Positions 24,904 through 33,524 of a DNA stretch of 64,000 nucleotides are shown one piece after another (position 1 is the first letter of the stretch; each line of letters begins with the position of its first letter). A program made the position numbers and the translations under genes. This DNA comes from Actinocorallia populi. Lineage in GTDB: Bacteria; Actinomycetota; Actinomycetes; Streptosporangiales; Streptosporangiaceae. The DNA is taken from positions 333,788-397,787 of the forward strand of contig NZ_PVZV01000008.1 in NCBI RefSeq assembly GCF_002995495.1, read 5' to 3'. Below the pieces are notes generated by a model. It saw only the letters and a list, made by a program, of their open reading frames with translations, was not told where the DNA came from and did not search any database.

Positions 24904-25628
24904 AACGTCTCCCAACGGGCGGCCACGGAGGAGGGGGAGGGGTCGGCCAGCTCGTCGACGATCCGCCCGCCGCTGAGGAAGAGCACCGAATCGGCCCAGG
25001 CGGCCGCCGCCGGGTCGTGGGTCACCAGGACGAGCGTCTGGCCGGTCGCGTCGACCGTCTCGCGCAGGAGCCGCAGCACGTCGCGGGCCGTGCGGGGGTC
25101 CAGGGCGCCCGTCGGCTCGTCGGCGAAGACGACCTCGGGCCGGGTCACCAGCGCGCGGGCCAGGGCGGCGCGCTGCTGCTGGCCGCCCGACAGCTCGGAC
25201 GGGCGGTGCCGCAGCCGGTCGGACAGCCCGACGCGGCGCACGACCTCCTCCAGCCACGCGCGGTCGGCGCGGACGCCGCCGAGGTGGAGCGGGAGCGTGA
25301 TGTTCTGCTCGACGTCCATGGACGGGACCAGGTTGAAGTCCTGGAAGACGTACCCGATCCGCTCCCGGCGCAGCCGCGTCCGCTTGGTCTCGCTGAGCCG
25401 CCCGATGTCCACGCCCCCGATCCGGACGGTGCCCTCGGTGGGCCGGTCGAGACCGGACGCGCAGTGCAGGAACGTGCTCTTGCCCGACCCGGAGGGCCCC
25501 ATGACGGCGGTGAACCCGCCGCGCCGGAACGTCCACGTGACGCCGTCCAGCGCCCGCACGGGACCGTAGGTCCTGGTGACCGCGTCCAGACTGACCGCCT
25601 CCGCGGTCGCCTCGGCCGTCATGGTCAT
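24900..25628 (-). CDS. ABC transporter ATP-binding protein (MacB/LolD type)
   Basis: 242 residues. Walker A GPSGSGKST (~44-52), Q-loop VFQDFNLVPSM, signature LSGGQQQRAALARAL, Walker B VVFADEPTGALD, H-loop VTHDP. GGAGGAA precedes ATG 25628. It is the first gene of a three-gene leftward operon (ATPase-permease-small membrane protein). Divergent from the histidine kinase gene at 25801. Confidence 0.95.
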   Translation of the reverse strand: MTMTAEATAEAVSLDAVTRTYGPVRALDGVTWTFRRGGFTAVMGPSGSGKSTFLHCASGLDRPTEGTVRIGGVDIGRLSETKRTRLRRERIGYVFQDFNLVPSMDVEQNITLPLHLGGVRADRAWLEEVVRRVGLSDRLRHRPSELSGGQQQRAALARALVTRPEVVFADEPTGALDPRTARDVLRLLRETVDATGQTLVLVTHDPAAAAWADSVLFLSGGRIVDELADPSPSSVAARWETL

Positions 25629-25800
25629 GTTCTTCCTCCGTCGTCGATGCCGCTCACCTGGTCGAATCTAGATTTCGGCGGGTCCTGGCACATGGGCGCG
25701 CTCTCCCGAATCGATGGTGTAGCGGGCTACACCATCGGCCTGGGAGCAGGCCGTGCTGCACGGAGGCCGACCTCCCCTTACGGTGGACGGCGAGGTGAGC

Positions 25801-27039
25801 ATGAGCCACGACACGAGGCTGAAGAAGGTTCTGAGACGCAGCGCGAACGCCACGGGCGACCTGGTCTCGGGATTGCGCACGGCACTGCCCGCGATGCTCG
25901 GCCTCGCGCCGCTGGTGGCCGTCCTGGTGCTGCTGTTCGCCACCCTGCCGTGGCTGCCGCAGGCCGTGAAACCGCTGCGGCGGCTGGCGAACGCCGAACG
26001 GCAGCGGGCCGGGCGGATACTGGGCCGCGAGATCCCCGAGCCGTACCGGCCTTCGCACGCCTCCGAACTGCAGCAGGGCATCATGATGGTGCGTACTCCC
26101 ACCTTCTGGCGGGACGCCGCCTGGATGGTGGTGCACGGCTTCACCGGCCTGGTCGCGGCCGTGCTCGCGGTCGGAGTGTGGGCGGGGATCCCGTTCACCC
26201 TGTCGCTGCCGCTGTGGTGGTGGGCGGCGCCCGAAGGTTCCCAGGCCGCGTTCATCACCCTGGACAGCTGGCCGAAGGCGCTGACGATGCCGTTCGTCCA
26301 GGGCGCCTTCTACGTCTTCATCCTGGTCTGGCTCGTGCCGAGGCTCGCGCGATGGCAGGCGCGGTTCGCCGAGCTGATGTTGCGGCCCGCCAGCCGGACC
26401 AGCCTCGCCGAGCGGGTCGAGCAGCTCACCGAGACCCGCGCCGAAGCCCTGGAGGCGCACGGCGCGGAGCTCCGCCGCATCGAACGCGACCTGCACGACG
26501 GCACCCAGGCCCAGCTCGTCGCCGTCGCGCTGCGCCTCGGTCTGGCCGACCGCCGCTTCGACACCGACCCGGAGGCCGCCCGCACTCTCTTCCTCGACGC
26601 CAGGGACGGCATCGAGGAGGCTCTCACCCAGCTGAGGACCGTGATCCGCGGCATCTACCCGCCGATCCTGTCCGACCGGGGCCTGGCCGGAGCCGTGCGC
26701 GCCCTCGCCGCCGGGCAGCCCATCCCCATCGAGACCGAGGTCGACGAAGGACGGGTGCCCGCGGCCGTCGAGGCCGCCGCCTACTTCGTCGTCGCCGAGG
26801 CGCTCACCAACGTCGCCAGGCACAGCGGCGCCGCCCGCGCGTCCGTCACCGTCCGCCGCGACCGGGACCGGCTGCTGATCACCGTGCGGGATGATGGCAA
26901 GGGCGGGGCCGACGACGGCCGCGGCAGCGGCCTGGCGGGCATCCGCCGCCGGGTGGCGGCGTTCGACGGGGCCACCCGCCTGGACAGCCCGGACGGGGAA
27001 GGGACGACGCTCGAGGTGGAGCTGCCGTGCGGATCGTGA
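25801..27039 (+). CDS. NarL-type sensor histidine kinase
   Basis: 412 residues. Membrane segments near residues 26-50, 108-140 and 163-180 with little extracellular sequence (an intramembrane-sensing type). Then HisKA_3 with the phospho-acceptor His232 in RIERDLHDGTQAQLV, and a short HATPase domain (NVARHSGAA, VRDDGKGG, GSGLAGIRRRV). GAGGTGAGC precedes ATG 25801. It overlaps the response regulator by 13 bases. Divergence from an ABC exporter operon fits the common actinobacterial envelope-stress pairing, where the kinase senses through or near the transporter. Confidence 0.92.
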   Translation: MSHDTRLKKVLRRSANATGDLVSGLRTALPAMLGLAPLVAVLVLLFATLPWLPQAVKPLRRLANAERQRAGRILGREIPEPYRPSHASELQQGIMMVRTPTFWRDAAWMVVHGFTGLVAAVLAVGVWAGIPFTLSLPLWWWAAPEGSQAAFITLDSWPKALTMPFVQGAFYVFILVWLVPRLARWQARFAELMLRPASRTSLAERVEQLTETRAEALEAHGAELRRIERDLHDGTQAQLVAVALRLGLADRRFDTDPEAARTLFLDARDGIEEALTQLRTVIRGIYPPILSDRGLAGAVRALAAGQPIPIETEVDEGRVPAAVEAAAYFVVAEALTNVARHSGAARASVTVRRDRDRLLITVRDDGKGGADDGRGSGLAGIRRRVAAFDGATRLDSPDGEGTTLEVELPCGS

Positions 27040-27665
27040 TCGCCGAGGACAACGTCCTCCTGCGCGAGGGGCTCGTCCTGCTCCTGAACTCCGAGGGCCA
27101 CGAGGTCGTCGCGGTGGTGGGCGACGGCCCCGAGGTGCTCCCGGCCCTGCTCGAGCACCGCCCCGACGCCGCCGTCCTGGACGTCCGGCTGCCGCCCGGC
27201 TTCCGCGACGAGGGGCTGCGCGCCGCGATCCAGGCGCGCAAGGCGCTGCCGGGCCTGCCCGTGCTGGTCCTGTCGCAGTACGTCGAGGAGACCTACGCCG
27301 CCGAACTGCTCGCCGGAGGCGCCGAGGGCGTCGGCTACCTGCTCAAGGACCGGGTGAGCCGGGTCGACGAGTTCCTGGACGCCCTGGGCCGCGTCGCAGG
27401 CGGCGGCACAGCCCTGGACCCGGAGGTCGTCTCCCAGCTGATGACCTCCCGCCGCGACCCCCTCCAGGAGCTCACCCCCCGCGAACGCGAGGTGCTCGGG
27501 CTGATGGCGCAGGGCCTGGACAACACCACCATCGCCACCACACTGGTCATCACCGAGCGCTCCGTCAGCAAGCACATCGGCGCCGTGTTCGCCAAGCTCG
27601 GCCTCCCGCCCACCGACAGCGGCCACCGCCGCGTCCTCGCCGTCCTGGCCTACCTCAACTCCTGA
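27027..27665 (+). CDS. LuxR/NarL-family response regulator
   Basis: 212 residues from GTG 27027. Receiver domain: AEDN acids near residue 7, phospho-Asp52 in AVLDVRLP, Lys in YLLKDRV. C-terminal helix-turn-helix ELTPREREVLGLMAQGL with TERSVSKHIGAVFAKL. It partners the overlapping histidine kinase and likely controls the divergent ABC operon (inference from layout). Confidence 0.93.
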   Translation: MRIVIAEDNVLLREGLVLLLNSEGHEVVAVVGDGPEVLPALLEHRPDAAVLDVRLPPGFRDEGLRAAIQARKALPGLPVLVLSQYVEETYAAELLAGGAEGVGYLLKDRVSRVDEFLDALGRVAGGGTALDPEVVSQLMTSRRDPLQELTPREREVLGLMAQGLDNTTIATTLVITERSVSKHIGAVFAKLGLPPTDSGHRRVLAVLAYLNS

Positions 27666-27820
27666 ACGATCCCCGGGACACCGGCTGACCTGCGGTGATC
27701 GTACCGGCGGGCATCGACGGTACGGATGCTCCGCATAAGAGAGTTCTATTTCCCACGAGCCGCCTCCGAAGTCCAGAGTGATGCGTGCCACATCCCCCTC
27801 GGATCCTCGGAGAGGCACAC

Positions 27821-29020
27821 ATGTCCCACCCCTCACCCCCTCGCCGGGCGGGCACGCTCCAGCTGGCGCTGCTGCTCGTCGGCAGCTGCATGCCCGTGCT
27901 CGGGGCCGTCCTGCTCTCGCCGGTGCTGCCGGCGATGACCGACCATTTCGAGACGACGGCGGGGGCCGACATCCTCGTGCCGGTGGTGCTGACGCTCCCG
28001 GCGCTGTTCATCGCGCTGGGCGCGCCGTTCGCGGGGCTCATCGCCGACCGGTTCGACCGCAAGCGGCTGCTCGTCGGGGGAATGGTCGCCTACTCGGTGT
28101 TCGGCACCGCCCCCCTGTACCTGGACTCCCTGCACGCGATCCTGGCGAGCCGGGCGCTGGTGGGCGTCTGCGAGGCGGCCATCATGACGTGCTGCACCAC
28201 GCTGATCGCCGACTACTGGTCCGGGTCGAAGCGGATCCGCTACCTGGGGTTGCAGACGCTGGTCACCACGGTCGCGGCGACCGCCTTCATCGTGGTCGGC
28301 GGCGCGCTCGGGGCCGCCGGATGGCGGATGCCGTTCTGGTTGTACGCGGTGGCGGCGCTGGCGGCGATCCCCATGGCGCTGTACCTGTGGCAGCCCGAAA
28401 CCGTCCGCCACGAGAAGGAGGAGCCGGTCACCTGGCCCTGGCGGAGGCTGGCGCTGCCCGCCTCGATCACCGTCGCCGGCGGGCTGGTGTTCTACACGCT
28501 GATCGTGCAGCTGTCCTTCGTGCTGGACGACGCGGGTGTCTCCAAGACAGCCGCCATCGGCGGTATCACCGCGGTGATGTCGCTGGCCACCGCCGTCGGG
28601 GCTGGGCTGTTCGCCAAGACGTCGCGGCTGGGCGCCCGCCCGCTGCTCGTGGGGGAGTTCGCCCTGGCCGGGGCGGGGCTGCTGCTCGTCGCGGTGGGCG
28701 GACCCCTGCCGCTGATCATCCTGGGCGCCGTGCTCACCGGTTTCGCCACCGGGATGCTCCTGCCCACCCTCGTCACCTGGGCGGTGAACGGGCTGCCGTT
28801 CGCCCAGCGCGGGCGCGGCACCGGGATCTGGACGGCCGCGCTGTTCCTCGGGGAGTTCCTCTCGCCGCTCGCCGTCGGGGCGCTCGCCGCGGCCACCGCC
28901 GGTCTCGGGGCCTCCCTCGCCATCCTCGGCGGAGCCTCCATCCTGCTGGCCGTGCTGGTCGCCACCGTCCTGGCCGTCCCGTCCGGCGCGTTCGGCCCCG
29001 CGGAACCCGCCGCGGCCTGA
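27821..29020 (+). CDS. MFS transporter (12-helix drug/metabolite efflux type)
   Basis: 399 residues from ATG 27821, GGAGAGG upstream. Twelve hydrophobic segments; loop 2-3 carries the MFS motif A as GLIADRFDRKRLL, and helix 4-5 has GVCEAAIMTCCTTLIADY. A basic central loop (RHEKEEPVTWPWRR) divides the halves. It resembles proton-driven DHA1 exporters. No adjacent regulator; substrate unknown. Confidence 0.9.
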   Translation: MSHPSPPRRAGTLQLALLLVGSCMPVLGAVLLSPVLPAMTDHFETTAGADILVPVVLTLPALFIALGAPFAGLIADRFDRKRLLVGGMVAYSVFGTAPLYLDSLHAILASRALVGVCEAAIMTCCTTLIADYWSGSKRIRYLGLQTLVTTVAATAFIVVGGALGAAGWRMPFWLYAVAALAAIPMALYLWQPETVRHEKEEPVTWPWRRLALPASITVAGGLVFYTLIVQLSFVLDDAGVSKTAAIGGITAVMSLATAVGAGLFAKTSRLGARPLLVGEFALAGAGLLLVAVGGPLPLIILGAVLTGFATGMLLPTLVTWAVNGLPFAQRGRGTGIWTAALFLGEFLSPLAVGALAAATAGLGASLAILGGASILLAVLVATVLAVPSGAFGPAEPAAA

Positions 29021-29149
29021 CCTGCACGAACGCACCGGAGGCGCGGGCGCCCGAGGCCGCGCCTCCGCCGCCGCGTCCGGGCCGCCGGTGGCGCAAGCGA
29101 CACGCCGCTCGCGGTTAGGAGCGATCACGGTCCGGGGATTGTCAGGTTC

Positions 29150-30226
29150 GTGGACGTTGAGGCCGGGCTGCGGCGCAGGACATTGAAAGCCGGACACCGG
29201 CTGCTCGTGGTGGTGCTGGCGACCCTGGCGGTCTGGGCGGTCTGGCAGGTGCGGACCGTGGCGATCCCCGTCCTGGTGGCGGTCTTCATCGCCTCGGCCA
29301 CGGTGCCGCCCGCGCACTGGCTGATGCGGCGCGGCATGCATCCGGCCCCGGCCACCACCGTGGTGTGGCTCGGGCTGGTCGCCGCGGCGGCGCTGCTGGT
29401 GACGCTGCTCATCCCCGTCACCGTGGCCGGCATCGACGACCTGACGTTCAACCTCGACAGGTTCGTCGCCCGCCTCCAGGGCACCGCCGTCCGGTTCGGC
29501 GTGGACGAGGCGCGCTTCACCGACCTGGGCGACCAGGCCCGGCAGTGGCTCTCCGAGCAGTCGGGGCGGATCGCCGGGGGAGCGCTCACCGGCGTCATCG
29601 CGACCGGCGAGATCCTCATCGGCGCCGTGCTCGCGCTCGTCCTGGCGATCTACTTCACCCACGGCGGCCCGAACCTGCTCGTCTGGCTCACCGAGCTGCT
29701 GCCCGAGTCGTCCCGCGAGGAGACCCGCACGGGCGCGTCCATCGTCTTCCACGTCGTGGGCCGGTACATGCGGGGCGTGGCGCTGGTGGGCTTCGTGGAC
29801 GGGTTCTTCATCGGCATCGGCCTGCTGCTCCTGGGCGTCCCGCTGGCGATACCGCTGGCCATGCTGACCTGGATCGGCGCCTTCCTGCCGATCGTCGGGG
29901 CGTTCCTCGCCGGGCTCCTGGCCGCGGTCGTGGCGTTCATCGCCAAGGGCTGGATCGCCGCGCTGGCCGTCGTCGCCCTCACCATCGCGGTCCAGCAGAT
30001 CGAGGGCCACGTGCTGGCCCCCCAGATCTACGGCCGCGCCCTCGACCTGCCGGGCCCCGTCATCCTCATCGCCATCGCCCTCGGCAGCACCCTCGCCGGC
30101 ATCGCGGGCGCCTTCCTCGCCGCCCCCGTGACCTCCGCCGTGGTGGCGCTCCTGCACCACCGGGCCGAAGTCCGGGAGCGGCCCGCACAAAAAAATCTTG
30201 GTACGTCGGGAATTGAGTCTGGGTGA
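29150..30226 (+). CDS. AI-2E/PerM-family membrane transporter, paralogue 2
   Basis: 358 residues from GTG 29150. It is strikingly similar throughout to the product of 18633-19784: shared VRxVAIPVLxAVFI, FGVxExR, TGVIxTGEIL, LAxYFTHGG, GVPLAIPLA, FxPIVGAFLAGLLAA and APQxYGRALDLP. The two are recent paralogues. It lacks the long charged C-terminal tail of paralogue 1. Its last codons overlap the HAIR element of the hsp20 promoter. Confidence 0.85.
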   Translation: MDVEAGLRRRTLKAGHRLLVVVLATLAVWAVWQVRTVAIPVLVAVFIASATVPPAHWLMRRGMHPAPATTVVWLGLVAAAALLVTLLIPVTVAGIDDLTFNLDRFVARLQGTAVRFGVDEARFTDLGDQARQWLSEQSGRIAGGALTGVIATGEILIGAVLALVLAIYFTHGGPNLLVWLTELLPESSREETRTGASIVFHVVGRYMRGVALVGFVDGFFIGIGLLLLGVPLAIPLAMLTWIGAFLPIVGAFLAGLLAAVVAFIAKGWIAALAVVALTIAVQQIEGHVLAPQIYGRALDLPGPVILIAIALGSTLAGIAGAFLAAPVTSAVVALLHHRAEVRERPAQKNLGTSGIESG

Positions 30227-30232
30227 CTCATG
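30212..30232. promoter_or_regulatory. HAIR-like HspR operator upstream of hsp20
   Basis: ATTGAGT-N7-ACTCATG matches the HAIR consensus CTTGAGT-N7-ACTCAAG in 12 of 14 fixed positions, with the exact 7-base spacer. It lies 53 bases before the hsp20 start and includes the stop codon of the preceding transporter gene. HspR repression and heat-shock induction are inferred from established actinobacterial biology. Confidence 0.8.
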
Positions 30233-30284
30233 TTTTCTCAGTCGAGACCCGTAAGACGGGGTCGAGGGAGAAGGAGAAGAGAAC

Positions 30285-30752
30285 ATGAGCACTGTGTCGC
30301 TGTGGCGCTGGGACCCGTTCGCCGAGTTCGACGGCCTGGTCCGGGAGGCGCTCGCCCCGCGCAGGGGCGAGGTGCGGGAGCGCGGTTTCGTGCCCGCCGC
30401 CGAGGTCGTCCGCCGGGAGCAGGATGCCGTGGTCAGCGTCGAGCTGCCGGGCGTGGACGCGGCCAGGGACGTCGCCGTCGAGGTGCACGCCGGCCGGCTG
30501 GTCGTGCGCGGTGAGCGCCGCGACGAGCGGTCCGGCGAGCGGGGCCGCCGCGAGCTCCGCTACGGCGCCTTCCGCCGGGAGTTCGTCCTGCCCGACCACG
30601 TGACCCCCGAGGCGGTCACCGCCACCTACGACGCGGGGATCCTGAACGTCCGGGTCGCCGGCGCCTTCGCCGACGCCGAACCCCACCGCGTCCCCATCAC
30701 CACCGGCGGCGCCGAGCGCGCCGCCGTCGAGAAGGGGGAGCCGGCCGCCTGA
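30285..30752 (+). CDS. Small heat-shock protein, Hsp20/alpha-crystallin family
   Basis: 155 residues, AAGGAGAAGAG upstream. The N-terminal WRWDPFAEFDGLV, then the alpha-crystallin domain ~38-135 (AVVSVELPGVDAARDVAVEV, GRLVVRGERRDE, YGAFRREFVLPDHV, ATYDAGILNVRVAG) identify an actinobacterial Hsp18-type holdase. Such ATP-independent chaperones bind unfolded proteins. A HAIR element upstream indicates HspR control; a strong terminator follows. Confidence 0.93.
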   Translation: MSTVSLWRWDPFAEFDGLVREALAPRRGEVRERGFVPAAEVVRREQDAVVSVELPGVDAARDVAVEVHAGRLVVRGERRDERSGERGRRELRYGAFRREFVLPDHVTPEAVTATYDAGILNVRVAGAFADAEPHRVPITTGGAERAAVEKGEPAA

Positions 30753-30775
30753 CCCCGGCCCGCGATCCCGTTCAC

Positions 30776-30805
30776 AGGCCCGGCCCTCCCTGGAGGGCCG
30801 GGCCT
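30776..30805 (+). terminator. Terminator after hsp20
   Basis: AGGCCCGGCCCTCC (30776-30789) and its exact complement (30792-30805), followed by CTTCG. The stem begins 24 bases after the hsp20 stop. Confidence 0.8.
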
Positions 30806-30913
30806 CTTCGTGCGCCACCCCGCGGGGGAGATTCCTTCCTGCTGACGCCCTGCTGCGGCGAAAAGCGACATACGATCGATCTTCCCCTTCCCGATCCAGG
30901 ATTCCGGTGGAGC

Positions 30914-31741
30914 ATGACCGACAGAGCCAACACCCTCCCGGCACAGCCCGAACCCGCCCCCTCCGACGCTTCGGTGCCGTCCTCGGCCCGCATGTGGAAC
31001 TACTGGATCGGCGGCGAGCACTACCACCCGGTGGACAAGGAGGCGGCCGACGCCGCCGCCGAGCTCTACCCCGAGGTCCCGCGCATCGCCCGCACCGCCC
31101 GCCTGTTCCTCGGCCGCGCCGTCACCCACCTCGCCGGGGAGGCCGGGGTCCGGCAGTTCCTCGACCTGGGGTCCGGCCTGCCCGTGGACGACAACGTCCA
31201 CGAGATCGCCCAGCGCGTCGCGCCGGCGTCCCGGGTCGTCTACGTCGACAACGAGCCGCTCGTCCTCGAGCACTCCGCCGCCCTGCTGGCCTCCCGCCCC
31301 GAAGGGCGCTGCGGCTACGTCGACTCCGACGTGCGGAACGTGGAGCACATCCTGGAGCGGGCCGCCGAGGTCCTGGACCTCACCCGGCCGGTCGCGGTGC
31401 TGATGCTCGGCATCCTGGGCAACATCGCCGACGACGCCGAGGCCGCCTCGATCGTGGCGCGGTTCACGGCGGACCTCGTACCGGGCAGCCACCTGGTCGT
31501 CAACGACGGCATCGACACGCCCGAGCGCGTGGCGGCCGCCGCGCGGCACAACGCCCGGCACGCCGAGTCGGCCTACCACAACCGCAGCCCGCAGCAGATC
31601 GCGTCGTTCTTCACCGGCCTGGAACTGCTCGAGCCCGGCCTGGTCCCCACCTCCCGCTGGCGCCCGGGGACCGCCCCCGACCAGATCGAGGAGATCGGCT
31701 CGGTCTGCGGCGTGGCGGTCAAGAGGCAGCGCACCGGTTGA
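30914..31741 (+). CDS. SAM-dependent methyltransferase of the actinobacterial DUF574 (Methyltransf_19) family
   Basis: 275 residues. The start SSARMWNYWIGGEHYHPVDK is the family hallmark (R-x-W-N-Y-W-x-G-G). FLDLGSGLPVDDNVHE is the SAM glycine motif, VVYVDNEP follows, and the late HNRSPQQIASFFTGLELLEP is also typical. These genes are very numerous in Streptomyces-like genomes and mostly of unknown substrate. GGTGGAGC precedes ATG 30914. Its stop touches the MerR operator at 31741. Confidence 0.88.
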   Translation: MTDRANTLPAQPEPAPSDASVPSSARMWNYWIGGEHYHPVDKEAADAAAELYPEVPRIARTARLFLGRAVTHLAGEAGVRQFLDLGSGLPVDDNVHEIAQRVAPASRVVYVDNEPLVLEHSAALLASRPEGRCGYVDSDVRNVEHILERAAEVLDLTRPVAVLMLGILGNIADDAEAASIVARFTADLVPGSHLVVNDGIDTPERVAAAARHNARHAESAYHNRSPQQIASFFTGLELLEPGLVPTSRWRPGTAPDQIEEIGSVCGVAVKRQRTG

Positions 31742-31761
31742 CCCTGACGCGACGTCAAGGT
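31741..31761. promoter_or_regulatory. MerR-type operator upstream of the MerR gene
   Basis: ACCCTGAC (31741-31748) and GTCAAGGT (31754-31761) are an inverted repeat with one mismatch around GCGAC. MerR-family operators of this ACC-TGAC/GTCA-GGT type lie in promoter spacers. It is 14 bases from the regulator start and suggests autoregulation. Confidence 0.55.
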
Positions 31762-31774
31762 GTTCCATGAGGGC

Positions 31775-32533
31775 ATGCGGATCGGCGAACTCGCCGCGCT
31801 GGTCGGGGTCTCCACCCGGACCGTGCGGCACTACCACCACCTGGGCCTGCTGCCCGAACCCGTGCGGCGCGTCAACGGGTACCGGGAGTACCGCCTGCGG
31901 GACGCCGTACTGCTCGCCCGAGTCCGGCGGCTCGCCGAGCTGGGGATGCCCCTGGACGAGATCCGCGGCGTGACGGCCGGCGACCGGGGCCGGGAGCTGC
32001 GCGAGGTGCTCCTGGAACTGGACGCCGACCTCGCCCGGCAGCAGGAGGAGCTCGCGGCCAGGCGGCGGCGGCTCGCGGCGCTGCTGGCCGAGGCCGACCT
32101 CCACCCGGATTCGGCGGTCTCCCCGGAGATGGCCGCGATCCTGCGCGACCTGCCCGCCCCGGGATCGAAGTTCGCCGAGTTCGACCGCGAGATGCTGGCC
32201 CTGGTCGACACGGCGGCCGACGCCGGGCAGCGCGCGCAGTGGCTGGCGATGCTGGAGCCGCTCACCGCCCCCGAGGCCGTCGCCCGGGGACACGAGCTGT
32301 ACCGGCGGCTCGACGAGCTCGCCGACGCCGCTCCGGACGACCCCCGCGTCACCGCACTGGCGTCCGACCTGGTGGCGCACCTGCCGCCGGAGCTGGCGTC
32401 GGGGATGGCCGCGAACACGGATGTCGACGGGCAGCGGGTCCCGCAGTGGCTGGCCGACCTCTCCGTCGAAGTGACCCCCGCTCAGACGGAGGTCTTCCGT
32501 CTGGTCGTGACCATGCTGAAGGAGCGGACATGA
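31775..32533 (+). CDS. MerR-family transcriptional regulator
   Basis: 252 residues from ATG 31775, GAGGG upstream. N-terminal MRIGELAALVGVSTRTVRHY and HHLGLLPEP are the MerR winged helix; LAELGMPLDEIRGV follows, then a coiled-coil (ELDADLARQQEELAARRRRL, ~86-105). The ~120-residue C-terminal helical domain is of the TipA/ligand-binding kind without metal cysteines. The stop overlaps the next gene (ATGA), so it is co-transcribed with the membrane protein at 32530, a likely regulated target. Confidence 0.88.
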   Translation: MRIGELAALVGVSTRTVRHYHHLGLLPEPVRRVNGYREYRLRDAVLLARVRRLAELGMPLDEIRGVTAGDRGRELREVLLELDADLARQQEELAARRRRLAALLAEADLHPDSAVSPEMAAILRDLPAPGSKFAEFDREMLALVDTAADAGQRAQWLAMLEPLTAPEAVARGHELYRRLDELADAAPDDPRVTALASDLVAHLPPELASGMAANTDVDGQRVPQWLADLSVEVTPAQTEVFRLVVTMLKERT

Positions 32534-33384
32534 CCCTCCGCCTCGCCCGGACCGCCCTCTACGCCATCATCCCCGCCGAAGTGCTCCTGGTGCTGCTTCT
32601 CGTCGCCGATGTCCCCCTTCCCGCTCCGCTCGTCGCGGGCGCCGAGGTCATCGTCATGGCCGTGCTCCTGCTGGAGCTCACGGCGGCCACCCGCCTCTAT
32701 CTGGCGGCCCGCCGCGACGGCCTGGGACGGCGGGAGTCGGCGCGTGCCGTCTACGAGGAACTGGTCCCGCGCCAGGTCCGCCGCCTCATGGGCTTCGACC
32801 TCAGGGGCCTGGCCAGCCTCGTGCTGTGGCTGGCCCGCCGCCGCGACGTGCCGCCCGGCGCCGTCCCCGTGGGCTACTCCAAGGGACAGACGACGACCAT
32901 GCTGATGTTCCTGTTCGCGATGGTCGTGGAGCTGGTCGGCCTGGAGTTCCTGCTCCGCGCCCTGGACTGGCCTGCCGCCGTCCGCGTCGCGGTCCTCGTC
33001 ATCGACCTCTACTCCGTTCTCATCGTCCTGGCCGTGATCGCCTCCTGCGTCACCCGCCCCCACCTCGTCACCCCGGACGAGTTGCGCCTGCGCTACGGCG
33101 TCTTCTTCGACCTGCGCGTCCCCCGCCACCTCATCAAGTCCGTCCGGACCTCCCGCAACTACAACGAGACCGGCCTCGTCACCCTCGCGGACGGCCGGCT
33201 GGCCCTCGCCGTCTCCTCCCAGACCAACGTGGTCGTCGAGCTCGCCGAGCCCGTCACCGTCACCCGCCCCCTGGGCCGCCAGGCCCCGGCCGCCACCTTG
33301 CGCTTCTTCGCCGACGACCCGGACCTCGCCCACGGTGCCCTGCGGCCCCGAACCGATCGGGACCCCGTCCTCGACCCCGCCTGA
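32530..33384 (+). CDS. Membrane protein of unknown function, co-transcribed with MerR regulator
   Basis: 284 residues. Four hydrophobic segments: ~13-30 (AIIPAEVLLVLLLVADV), ~36-52 (LVAGAEVIVMAVLLLEL), ~121-145 (TTMLMFLFAMVVELVGLEFLL) and ~150-178 (VLVIDLYSVLIVLAVIASCV). The C-terminal ~100 residues are soluble and resemble a PH-like/bPH domain (VTPDELRLRYGVFFDLRVPR, LIKSVRT). ATG overlaps the merR stop. Role unknown; perhaps a membrane stress effector. Confidence 0.7.
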   Translation: MTLRLARTALYAIIPAEVLLVLLLVADVPLPAPLVAGAEVIVMAVLLLELTAATRLYLAARRDGLGRRESARAVYEELVPRQVRRLMGFDLRGLASLVLWLARRRDVPPGAVPVGYSKGQTTTMLMFLFAMVVELVGLEFLLRALDWPAAVRVAVLVIDLYSVLIVLAVIASCVTRPHLVTPDELRLRYGVFFDLRVPRHLIKSVRTSRNYNETGLVTLADGRLALAVSSQTNVVVELAEPVTVTRPLGRQAPAATLRFFADDPDLAHGALRPRTDRDPVLDPA

Positions 33385-33450
33385 GAGGCGGCGGGCGTCA
33401 CTCCGGACGGTTTCGCGGCAGCGGCCCTGGGTTCATCCTGCATTAGGGTC

Positions 33451-33490
33451 TCATCAGCGATACTCTCTTGAGAGATGGTATCGCTGATGA
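33451..33490. repeat. 40-bp interrupted palindrome upstream of the ATPase gene
   Basis: TCATCAGCGATAC (33451-33463) and GTATCGCTGATGA (33478-33490) are exact 13-base complements; between them a smaller CTC-TTGA-GAG dyad is nested. It sits 34 bases before the ATPase start, in sequence of visibly lower G+C than its neighbours. It could be an operator, an RNA hairpin in the 5' leader, or an end of an acquired segment. Confidence 0.6.
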
Positions 33491-33524
33491 AACTATTCTT
33501 GGTGAGAGTTGGTCGGGGGCGCTC

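Noticed and set aside
30186..30200. A-rich run near 30190 as a possible mobile-element end or U-tract terminator
   Set aside because: No inverted repeat, transposase or stem lies next to it; it falls inside the transporter C-terminal codons and the hsp20 promoter region.
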